DNA from: Hyphomicrobiales bacterium | GTDB taxonomy: Bacteria; Pseudomonadota; Alphaproteobacteria; Rhizobiales; Rhizobiaceae | Assembly (NCBI GenBank): GCA_900472605.1 | Contig: UCJD01000004.1 | Span: 44,066-108,065, forward strand | Direction: 5' to 3' | Length of the DNA stretch: 64,000 nt | Shown: positions 12,301 to 24,300 of the stretch, piece by piece | Layout: each line of letters begins with the position of its first letter | How positions within the stretch are numbered: position 1 is the stretch's first letter | The notes under the pieces: generated by a model | Told to the model about the DNA's origin: nothing | The model's database searches: none | What the model saw: only the letters and a program-made list of their open reading frames with translations | Program-made: the position numbers and the translations under genes

Positions 12301-15300
12301 CTTCACGACGCTTGAGGATACGGCCGTCACCTTCGATGTCCGTGGCAACGATAGCGACGTGGATGGTGACGCGCTCACCGTGACCGCGATCAATGGGACC
12401 GCGATTTCGGCCGGCGGTTCGGTGACCGTCACCGGTGGCAGCGTGCGGCTCAATGCGAACGGGACGCTCACCTTCACGCCGTTAGCCAACTATAACGGCA
12501 ACCCAAGCTTCACCTACACCATATCCGACGGCAATAGCGGCACCGCGACTGCCGCCGTCAATGGGACCGTCACCCCGGTGAACGACGCGCCGGTCGCTTC
12601 CGATGTCACTGTCTCGGTCGATGAAGATGGGATGATCTCAAGCACGCTGCCTGGAGCAACCGACGTGGACGGCGACGCGGTCACCTATGCCGCGGGCAGC
12701 ACCACGCCTGCTCATGGCAGCGTTGTCGTCAATCCAAACGGCACCTACAGCTACACGCCATCCGCCAATTTCAACGGCACCGACCAGTTCACTTATGTCG
12801 TCAGCGACGGCAAGGGCGGCAGCAACGAGTATACGGTCACGGTCAATGTCGCGAGCGTCAACGATGTGCCGGTCGGCACTCCGCTTCCGGCACGGTCGGG
12901 CGCCGATGGCGCAGCCGTCACCTTCGATGTTTCCGGCTTCTTCGCAGACGCCGACAACGACACGCTGACCTATTCCGCAAGCGGCCTTCCGGTCGGCCTG
13001 TCGATCAACGCGGCCGGCGTGGTGACGGGAACGATCGATCGCCAGGCGAGCGTCGGCGGACCATCGGGCAATGGCGTCTACACGGTGACCATCAGCGTCA
13101 ATGATGGTCATGGCGGCACGGCCAGCCAGAGCTTCTCCTTCTCGGTCAGCAACCCCCCACCGATTGCCGTCAACGATGCGGTGACCGCGACCGAGGACAC
13201 GCCGCTCACCTTCAACGTGCTCGATGGTTCTGCGAGCGGCGGCGTGCCGGATAGCGATCCTGACGGAGATCCGCTGACGGTCACGGCGGCCAGCGCCGCC
13301 AACGGCACGGTGGCGCTCGGCTCCGGCGGCCAGATCACCTATCAGCCGAATGCCAACTTCAACGGCACCGATACGATCACCTATACGATTTCCGACGGAA
13401 ACGGCGGGACAGCGACCGCGACGGTCACCGTTACCGTGCTCGCCGTCAACGACGCCCCCGTCGGCCAGCCGATCACTGACCGTACGAGGAACGACGGCGA
13501 CACCGACAGCCTCGATCTCTCGGCCTTCTTTTCGGATGCGGACGGCGATCCGCTGACCTACGCCGCAAGCGGTCTACCCGCCGGGCTGACCATCGATCCA
13601 GCCACGGGCCTGGTCTCCGGTCGCATTGCGCCGGAAGCCTCGGGTCCGACCGGCGAGGCTATCTATACGGTCACGGTGACGGCGGCCGATGGCAAGGGCG
13701 GCACGACAGCGGTCACCTTCCACTACACCATTCTCAACCTGCCGCCGATCGCGCGCGACGACTTCGCGACCACCAACGAGGACACTTCCGTCGATATTGA
13801 CGTACTCGCCAACGACGGCGATCCGGATGGCGACAATGACGAGGTCATCCGCGTCAACAATGTGGTGCTGCAGCTGAACGGCCCGTCCGTGGCGACGACG
13901 AACGGCACGGTTCAACTGGTCGATGGTCCGACCGCTCGGCCGGTGCTGCGTTTCACGCCGAACGCCAACTATAACGGCCAGGAAAGCTTCAGCTACTCGA
14001 TCGACGACGGCAATGGTGGCGTCGATACCGCGACGGTGACGATAACAATCGTCCCGCAGAACGACGCGCCTGAGGGGACCAACCCCATACCGGATCGCGT
14101 GCGGGCCGATGGGCAGCAGCTTATCTATCGTGTCTCGGATTTCTTCGACGATCCTGACGGCGATACGCTGAACTACACGATCACCGGGCTACCTGCCGGA
14201 TTGAGCTTCGACCAGGCAACCGGCCTCATCTTCGGCACGATCGATCATAACGCCAGCCAGGGCGGCGCCTCGGGCGTCTACCAGATCACGGTAACGGCGC
14301 ATGACGGGCCGAACGGCACAGGCGCGTCCACATCCCAGAGCTTCGAGCTCCTGGTGACCAATCCGGGTCCGACGGCCGTCAACGACAATCTTGCTATCAA
14401 TGAGGACCAATCCGCGACGTTCAACGTCATCACCGGCGCGGGAACCGCGAGCGGTATCGCCGGAGCGGACATCGATCCGGATGGCGATACGTTGAGCCTG
14501 ATCGCCGCCTCGGCCGGCCACGGATCGCTGACCTTTGCCGCGGACGGATCGATCACCTATGTCCCGGCCGCCGATTTCAACGGCACTGACACGATCATCT
14601 ACACGATCTCCGACGGCCAGGGCGGCGTCTCGACGGCAACGGTCACGATATCAATCAATGCCGTCAACGACGTTCCGGATGTCAGCGGCCCGCTTCCGGC
14701 CCAGATGGACAGCGATGGCCAGACCGTGTCCTTCAACGCCGGTATCTATTTCTCAGATCGTGACGGCGATACGCTGAGTTTTGCTGCGACCGATCTCCCG
14801 CCGAACTTGCAGATCGATACCGCGACCGGTGTGATCTCGGGTTCGCTTCCGAACAACGCGTCGCGCCCCGAACCCTATGTCGCGACGATCACCGTATCGG
14901 ATGGGCAGGGCGGCACGATTTCGCGCACGATTACCTGGATCATCAGCAACTTCCCGCCCAAGGCGTTCAGCGATTTTCTGTCGGTCGGGCAAAACGCCGG
15001 CGGCAGTGGCAACGCGCTTCTCAATGACACGGATCCCGACGGCGACACCTTGACCATCGACCGGATCAACGGTGAGGCGGCCAGCGTCGGCCAGCCGGTC
15101 GTGGGTTCGAATGGCGGAACCTTCACGGTCAGCGCCACCGGTGGCTACACTTTCAACCCGGGCACCGATTTCGCCGACCTGCGCGCCGGCGAGACCCGCA
15201 CCACGTCGGTCACCTATCGCGTGACGGATGCCGATGGCGAAAGCGATACGGCGACAATCACCGTGACGGTCACCGGCGTGAACGACAATCCGACGGCAAC

Positions 15301-18300
15301 GCCCATTCCAGCGGTGACGCTCGCCGATGGCCAGTCGCTGAATGGGAAGCCGATCGACGTCAGCGATTTCTTCAGCGACGTGGACAAGGATACGTTGACC
15401 TTTACCGCATCCGGCCTCCCATCCGGCCTGTCGATGGACGCGAACGGGGTGATAACAGGCAAGATCGCGGCCGACGCGTCATCGGGCGGCCCGACCTATA
15501 CGGTGGCAGTGGTGGCAAGCGACGGCCAGGGCGGCACGCTGAGTACGACCTTCAACCTCACCGTCATCAATCCGGCTCCGACCGCCGTCAACGATACGGC
15601 GACCACAACCGAGGACGTCCCGCTCCTCAACATCGATGTGCTTGGAAATGATACCGACCCTGACGGCGACGTGCTGTCGATCGATCCTGATTTCCCGCCG
15701 CAGGCTGGCCACGGCACGGTGACCGTCAACAGCGACGGAACGCTGAACTATACGCCTGCAAAAGATTTCAACGGCATCGACACGGTCGTCTATCGTGTCA
15801 CCGACGGTCAGGGGGGCTTGAGCACCGGGGTGCTGACGATCACGGTCGGCGCCCAGAATGACGCGCCCATCGAGACCCCGATCGCCGACATGGAGCGCAA
15901 TGACGGCGACACTGTCAGTTTCGACATTTCGAGCTATTTCGCCGATCCCGAGGGCGGCGTGCTCACTTTCGACGTCCAGGGCCTGCCGCCAGGCCTGACC
16001 TTCGACCCGGTGACCGGGATCATCAGCGGCCGGATCAGCGCCGATGCATCCGGGCCGATGGGTCTGTCCAACTACCTGGTCAAGGTCATCGCAACCGATG
16101 ATGGCGGCCTCACCGCCGAATCCGATTTCACCTATGTCATCCGCAACATCGCCCCCGACGCGATGAACGACACGGCGAGAACACTCGAAGACCAGCCTGT
16201 CGATATCGACGTGCTCGCCAATGATGTCGATACAGACGGTGATGCCAGGAGCATCGTTCTCGTCAACGGCGTCAACCTCAGCGTCGATGGCGCGGCCGTC
16301 CAGACGTCGAACGGCTCGGTGCAGCTCGTGCTCGTCAACGGCGCGCAGGTATTGCGCTTCACGCCCGCCGCCAACTACGCCGGTACCGCCTCCTTTACGT
16401 ACACGATCAGCGACGGCAATGGCGGCAGCGACACAGCGACGGTGACGGTCACGGTCGATCCCGTCAATGATGCGCCCGTGGCGACCCCGATCCCCGATCG
16501 CGCGCAGGCGGATGGTTCCGCCGTCAGCTTCGATGTCAGGGGCTTCTTCAGCGACGTCGATGGCGACACGCTGGCGATCGCGGTCAATGGCCTGCCCCCC
16601 GGCCTCGGCTTCGACCCAACCACAGGTCTCATCAGTGGTACGCTGGACGCCAATGCATCGGCGGGCAGCCCTTACACTGTCGTCGTCTCCGCCAATGACG
16701 GCCATGGCGGCCAGGTCTCGGCGCAGTTCGTCTTCTCCGTCAGCAACCCGGCACCGATCGCCGCCAATGATGCGGTCAATACCAATGAAGATACCGCCGT
16801 CACCTTCAACCCGATCACCGGCATCGGCACGGTCGGCGGTGGCGTAGATGTCGATCCTGATGGTGATCCGCTGACGATCGTGGCGATCGACGGCCAGCCG
16901 ATTGCCACGAATGGAACGGTCGCCGTTGCGGGCGGCATCATCCGCCTCAATGGCAATGGATCGCTGACCTTCACGCCGACGGCCGATTTCAACGGCACCG
17001 TGCCGCTGACCTATCGCATCAGCGACGGCAATGGCGGTTTTTCGGAAGCATCGGTCGTCATCACCGTCGCGGCTGTGAACGATGTCGGTGTCGTCGATCT
17101 CAATGGCGCTGGCGCTGGCGTCGATATCGCCGTTTCGTTCAATGAGGGCGATGCGCCGGTCGCCATCGCCAGCGGCGATGCATCGGTGTTCGATGTCGAG
17201 AACGGCATTACGTCTCTGAACGTCGCGCTTGGCGGCTTCGCCAATACAGGCTCCGAAATCATTCACCTGAACGGCTCGGTCGATGTCGTCTACGGTACGG
17301 CGAGCAGCGGCACGATCATCTTCGGCGGCACGACCTTCCGCTTCAGCTATGACGGCGCCAATGCGCTCGCCATCACCAATGCGGCCGGTGGCGCGATGGA
17401 CAACGCGGCGACCAGCGTCCTGCTGCGCGCCATTCAATATGAAAACAGAAGCGACAACCCGACCACGGGTGACCGCACCGTCTCGATCACGGTGACCGAC
17501 GATGGCGGCGCGACTTCGGCGGCCGCGGTCGCAACGATCTCGATCGGTGCCGTCAACGACGCGCCTGTCGCCCTCGATGACGCGGCAACCACGGATGAAG
17601 ACACCGCGATCGTCGGTGCTGTGCCCGGCGTGCTGGGTAACGATACCGATGCCGATGGCGATGTGCTCGTCGTCTCGGGCGTCGGCAGCGGTGCGCCAGG
17701 CGTCCCGGTGGCCGGCTCGGCGGGCGGCAGCTTCGTAATCAACGCCGATGGCAGCTACCGCTTCGACCCCGGCGCCGATTTCCAGGGCCTCAAGGCCGGC
17801 GAAACGCGGGTTACCTCGGTCACCTACGCTGTTTCGGACGGCCATGGCGGCACGGCGAACGCGACGCTGTCGGTTACCGTCGTCGGCGTTAACGATGCGC
17901 CGATCGGGCAGGCTGGCAGCATCCAGACCGCCGAGGATACGGTTGCGACCGGCTTCCTGCCCACCGCAAACGACCCCGATGGCGATGCGCTGACCTATGC
18001 CATCGCTACGCCCCCCGCCAATGGCGTGGTCACGATCAGCGCCGACGGCAGCTACCGCTACACGCCACCAGCCAATTTCAACGGCAACGACAGTTTCACC
18101 TATAGCGTTTCCGATGGTCGCTCGACGGTCACCTACACCATCGCCGTCACCGTGACACCGGTAGACGACGCGCCCGTGGGTACGCCGATCGTCAACCAGG
18201 CCTATTCGGACGCGCAGACCATCAGCCTCGACGTTTCCGGCAACTTCAGCGACATCGATACGCCGAGCCTGACCTTCACCGCGACGGGCCTGCCGACAGG

Positions 18301-21300
18301 TCTGTCGATCTCGTCGCAGGGCATCATCACCGGAACGGTCGACCGCGACGCGTCGCAGCTCAATGGCGGCGCCTACTCGGTCACGGTCTTCGCCAGCGAT
18401 GGTACGAGCTCGGCGAACCAGACCTTTATCATCACAGTCAGCAACCCGGCGCCGATCGCCCGTGACGATGTCGCCAGCACCAGCGAGAATGTCGATATCG
18501 CCGGCTCCGTCTTGGACGACAACGGCAATGGCGCCGACAGCGATCCGGATGGCGACACGATCGTGGTCAGCGCCGTCAACGGCGTTGCCGGCAATGTCGG
18601 TGCGTCGGTCGCTGGGTCTGCGGGCGGGCGTTTCGTGATCGGCGCCGACGGGAGCTACACATTCGTGCCGGGCACCGACTTCGACGGACTGAAGGCCGGC
18701 GAACAGCGCACCACCAGCGTCACCTACACCATATCCGACGGTCAGGGCGGCACGTCGACCGCGACCTTCACGGTGACGGTATCGGGCGCCAACGATCTCC
18801 CTGTCGGCTCCGACATTGCGATCTCGACCGCCGAAGACACCACTGCCAGCGGCCAATTGCCGGCGGCGACCGATGTCGATGGCGATCCGCTGACCTATGG
18901 GGTCGGCAGCCAGCCCACGCATGGCAGCGTCACGATCGATCCAACCGGCGCCTACGTCTATACACCGGCCGCGGATTTCAACGGCGGCGACAGCTTCACC
19001 TATACGGTCTCGGACGGCACCGCGGTCGTGACGCATACGGTGACCGTCACCGTCAACCCGGTCAACGATGCACCGGTTCTGCAGGATGTCGCGGTGTCGA
19101 TGAACGAAGACGGCACGGCGACGGGCCAGATCGTGGCCACCGACATCGACGACGCGCCGGCAACGCTGGTCTATGGTCTTCAGACTGCCGCTTTCAGCGG
19201 GACCGCCGTCGTCAACCCCGACGGCACCTACAGCTATACCCCCAATCCTGATTTCAACGGCACCGACAGCTTTGTCGTGGTCGTCAGGGATCCCGGCGGC
19301 GCTACCGCCACGGCAACCATCACGATCACGGTCGGCGCGGTCAATGATCCGCCCGTTGCCGTCGACGATGCGGCCGCGACCACCGAGAACACGGCGATCT
19401 CGGGCAATGTGATCGTCGGCGGACCCGGCGCGGATAGCGATCCGGATGGCGATACGCTGACTGTTGTCGGCGTCGGCGCAGCGACCGGGAATGTCGGCGT
19501 AGCGGTCACTGGGCATAGTGGCGGCAGCTTCCTGATTGGCGCTGACGGCTCCTATACGTTCGACCCCGGCACGGACTTCGACGGTCTGGCCGCCGGCGCC
19601 ATCGCGACGACATCGGTGAGCTACACGATCTCCGATGGCCATGGTGGTGTCTCCACCGCGACGCTGACGGTCACCGTCACCGGCGTCAACAACGCACCAA
19701 ATGCGCCGGCCTTGCCGTCGCAGGCGAGCCTCGATGGCGCCGCGATCGTGCTGCCTGTCGGTGCCGAGTTCGCCGATGTCGATGGCGATCCGCTGACCTT
19801 CGAGATCACCGGCCTACCGCCGGGGCTCGTCTACGATACCCAAACCGGCGAGATCACCGGCAACATCCTCCCGAACGCCTCCGGCGCGAGCGGGAGTGCG
19901 GTTTATAACGTCACGATCACGGCAAGAGATGGCCTCGGCAGCGAAGCCGTTCGCAGCTTTGCCTGGACGGTGACCAACCCGGTACCGGATGCTGTCAACG
20001 ACCTCTTCACAATGGACGAAGGTGGTCAGCTGAGCGGCTCGGTTCTCGCCGCGAACGGCAATGGCCCCGACACCGATCCCGATAATGACCCGCTCAGCGT
20101 TTCGCTGGTGACGAACACCGCGCATGGCGCTCTGGTGCTCAATGCCGACGGCACCTTCACCTACACGCCGACCGCAGGGTTCAACGGTACCGACAGCTTC
20201 GTCTATCGCATCGACGACGGAAATGGCGGAACCGATACGGCAACCGTCACGATCACCATCAACCCGGTCAACGACGCGCCTGTCGTCGTCAACGATAACT
20301 TCACCGTCGCCGAAGATGGCCAGGCGGTCATTCCGGTTCTGGCGAACGACAGCGATCCCGATGGCGATACGCTGACGATAACGGAGATCAACGGTCAGCC
20401 GATCAGCGTCGGCGGCAGTGTTGCGCTCGTGTCCGGAACCGTGACACTGAATTCCGATGGCACGCTGACTTTCGCGGCAGCCCCCGATTTCGCGGGCAAT
20501 GCCAGTTTCACCTACACGGTCTCCGACGGAACCGTGAGCGCGCAGGGTACGGTCAACGGCACGGTGACAGGGGTCAACGATGCCCCGGTCAACGGCCTGC
20601 CGGCGACCTTCAACGGCACCGAGGATACGGCGCTTGCGCTTGCCGGCCTTTCGATCTCTGATGTCGACGCCGGATCGGGCACCATGACGGTGACGCTCTC
20701 GGTCGACGCGGGCACGCTGACGGCTGCTGCCGGCGGCAACGTTCTCGTGACCGGCAACGGTTCGGGCGCGGTCACGCTTACAGGCACGCTAGCGGATATC
20801 AACGCTTACCTCGCCGGTGCATCTGCCCCGGTCTATCATCCGCTCCTGAATTCGAATGCGCCGGTGACGCTGACCATGGTCACCAGCGACGGCGGCAATA
20901 GCGGCGCCGGTGGCGTCCAGACCGATACCGACCGGGCAACGATCATTCTCGCCCCCGCCAACGACGCGCCTGTCGCCACCGGCTCGATGATCCAGACGCG
21001 CGAGGACGTTCCGGTCACAGGCGTTGTGGCCGCTACCGATCCGGATGGCGACCCGCTGACCTATGCGGTAGCAACAGCCCCGCGCAACGGCACAGTCGTC
21101 ATCGACGCCGCGGGACGCTACCTCTATTCGCCCAACACCGATTTCAATGGAACCGACAGTTTCGATATCAGCATCAGCGACGGACAAGGCGGCGTTACGA
21201 CGGTCACGATCGCGGTCACCGTGACCGATGTCAACGACGCGCCCGTCGGTTCGGATGCGGCGACGACGGCGGTCGAGGACCAGACGTTGAACGGTCGGTT

Positions 21301-24300
21301 GCCGGTGGCAACCGACGTGGATAGCGCCAACCTGACCTACGGGCTTGGCGGGCAGGCGGCGCACGGCACGGTCACGGTCAATCCCGATGGCACCTACAGC
21401 TACGTACCGGTCGCGAACTACAATGGTCCCGACAGCTTCACCTACACCGTCTCAGACGGCCAGGCGACCTCGACCTACACGATCTCCATTACCGTGACTG
21501 CGGTCAATGACGCACCGATAAGCTCGAGCACCTCGATCTCCGCCGAGGAGGACGAAACCGTTACCGGCCAGCTGCCGCCAGCCTCCGACGCCGATGGCGA
21601 CCCGGTCACTTACGGGCTCGCCGCCCAGGCCTCGAATGGAACCGTGGTCATCAACCCCGACGGCAGCTACAGCTACACGCCTGCTCCCGGCTATAACGGG
21701 TCAGACAGTTTCAGCTTCAGCGTGTCGGATGGCTCCGATTCCACGACTTACGTGGTCAATGTCATCGTCGGCGCGGTCAATGATCCGCCGAGCGGCTCCA
21801 ACGCCGCGATCACCGTTGCCGAAGACGGCCTGGCCAGTGGAACGCTGCCGCTCGCGACAGATCCGGACGGTGACGCGCTCACCTATGGTCTGGGCGCGCC
21901 ATCCGCGCACGGCACGGTCACCGTCAACACCGACGGCACCTACAGCTATCGGCCGAATGCCAACTATAACGGGTCAGACAGCTTCACCTACACCGTCTCC
22001 GATGGCATCGACCAATCGACCTACACCGTGTCGATCACCGTGACGGCTGTGAACGACGCCCCGGTCGGATCGAACACCGCGATCACGGTATCCGAAGACG
22101 TGCCCTTCGACGGCGTATTGCCGGCCGCAAGCGATGTCGATGGCGATCCGGTTCGCTATCTCGTTGGTACCCAGCCGATGCATGGTTCGGTGACCGTCAA
22201 TCCCGACGGAACCTATCGATATGTGCCTGCGGCCGACTATAACGGCGCCGACAGCTTCACCTATCAGGTGACCGACGGTCAGGCGGTATCGACCTATACG
22301 GTCGCGATCACGGTGACCGCCGTGAACGACGCGCCTGTCGGCAGCAACGTCTCTATCGCCGTCGATGAAGACGGCTCAACGTCGGGAACCTTGCCGCGCG
22401 CGGTCGATGCCGATGGCGATCCGCTGACCTATCTGCTGCAGAATGGGCCGAGCCACGGGGTGGCGACCGTGGCTGCGGATGGCAGCTACACCTATGTTCC
22501 CGCCGCCAACTTCTCAGGAACGGATACGTTCACCTACGCGGTGTCCGATGGCACGGTTCTGTCCGTCTACACGGTGACGGTGACTGTTGGTGCCGAAAAC
22601 GATGCGCCGACGGGGTCCGATCTGGCGATCAGCCTCTCCGAGGATACGAGCTTTACGGGTTCGCTTCCCGCTGCCTCCGATGCGGATGGCGACACCGTGA
22701 TCTACGGGCTCGGCACGCCGGCCGCCCACGGCGCCGTCACCGTCAACCCGGACGGCACCTTCAGCTATGTGCCGCAGGCAAACTACGCCGGGCCGGACCA
22801 GTTCACCTATACCCTGTCGGATGGGACCGTAACGGTAAGCTACACCGTGACCATCGACGTCCAGGGTGTGAACGATGCACCGATTGGTGCCGACACGGCC
22901 ATTTCGCTTGCCGAGGACACACCCTTCTCGGGCCAGCTTCCGCCGGCCGTCGATCCTGATGGCGATCCGGTAACCTACGCTCTGGCGGGCGCGGCAAGCC
23001 ACGGGACCGTCAGCATCAATGCCGACGGAACCTACAGCTATACCCCTGACAGCAACTTTAATGGTGCCGACAGCTTCAGCTACTCTGTCAGTGACGGAAC
23101 GGCGACCAATGTCTATCGCGTCTCTGTGACCGTCAGCGCCGTCAACGATGCGCCCATTGGTTCCGATACGACGATTTCGGCGCAGCAGGGCACCGTCGCG
23201 ACCGGCAATCTGCCGCCGGCCTATGATATAGAAGGAAGCCCGGTCACCTATGGCCTGGGCGCGCAGGCGGCGCACGGCACCGTGGTGATCGGAGCGAACG
23301 GCAGCTACTCCTATCGGCCCAACAGCGGCTTCAGCGGCAGCGACCAGTTCACCTATACCGTCTCGGACGGAACGGCGGTGTCGATCTACACCGTCACCGT
23401 CTCCGTCGGCGCCGTCAACAGCGCGCCCTCCGGTCAGGACAGGACGCTGACGGTTTCCGAGGATACGCCGTTCACCGGCCAGCTGCCGGTCGCAACCGAT
23501 CCGGATGGTGATGCGCTGACCTACGGCCTTGCCGCCGGACCGGCGCATGGCGTCGTAACCGTTTCGGCGAACGGCCAATATTCCTTTACGCCCGACCGCA
23601 ATTTCAACGGCACCGATCAGTTCAGCTATTCGGTGAGCGACGGCCGGGCAACGGTGATTTACCGTGTGTTCGTTACGGTCACGCCTGTCAACGATGCACC
23701 CGTCGGGTCGGATACGGCGATCTCGCTCGCCGAGGACACGACGTCCTCCGGACGGCTGCCGCCGGCATCCGACGCCGATGGCGATGCGATCACCTATGGG
23801 TTGGCGGCCGCCGCCGGCCATGGCACGGTCAGCATCAATGCCGATGGGACCTACAGCTACACGCCCAACCGCAACTTCAACGGGACCGATCAGTTCAGCT
23901 ATTCGGTAAGCGACGGCACGGTCACCAATGTCTATCGCGTGATCGTCACCGTAACGGCCGTCAACGATGCGCCTGTGGGTTCGGATACGTCGATTTCGGT
24001 GCAGGAGGGGACGGTCGCCACCGGCATCCTGCCGCCGGCCTTCGACGTCGAGGGTTCGCCGGTCACCTATGGTCTCGGCGCCAATCCCGTCCACGGCACG
24101 GTCACGATCGATCCGAACGGTAACTACGCTTACCAGCCGGACGACGGGTTCAGCGGTACTGATCAGTTCACCTATACTGTGTCCGACGGAACGGCGACCT
24201 CGGTCTATACCGTCACGGTGTCAGTCGGCGCGGCGAATGGCGCCCCCGTCGGCAGCGACACGACGCTGACGATCGCCGAGGACACGACGTTTACCGGCAC

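Noticed and set aside
15479..19642. Antisense frame of 1387 codons inside the giant gene
   Set aside because: It arises because the GC3-biased, stop-poor repeat DNA has few stops in this antisense frame. Its product is Arg/Gly/Asp-rich low-complexity without domains, it has no SD, and it lies opposite a clear repeat protein.
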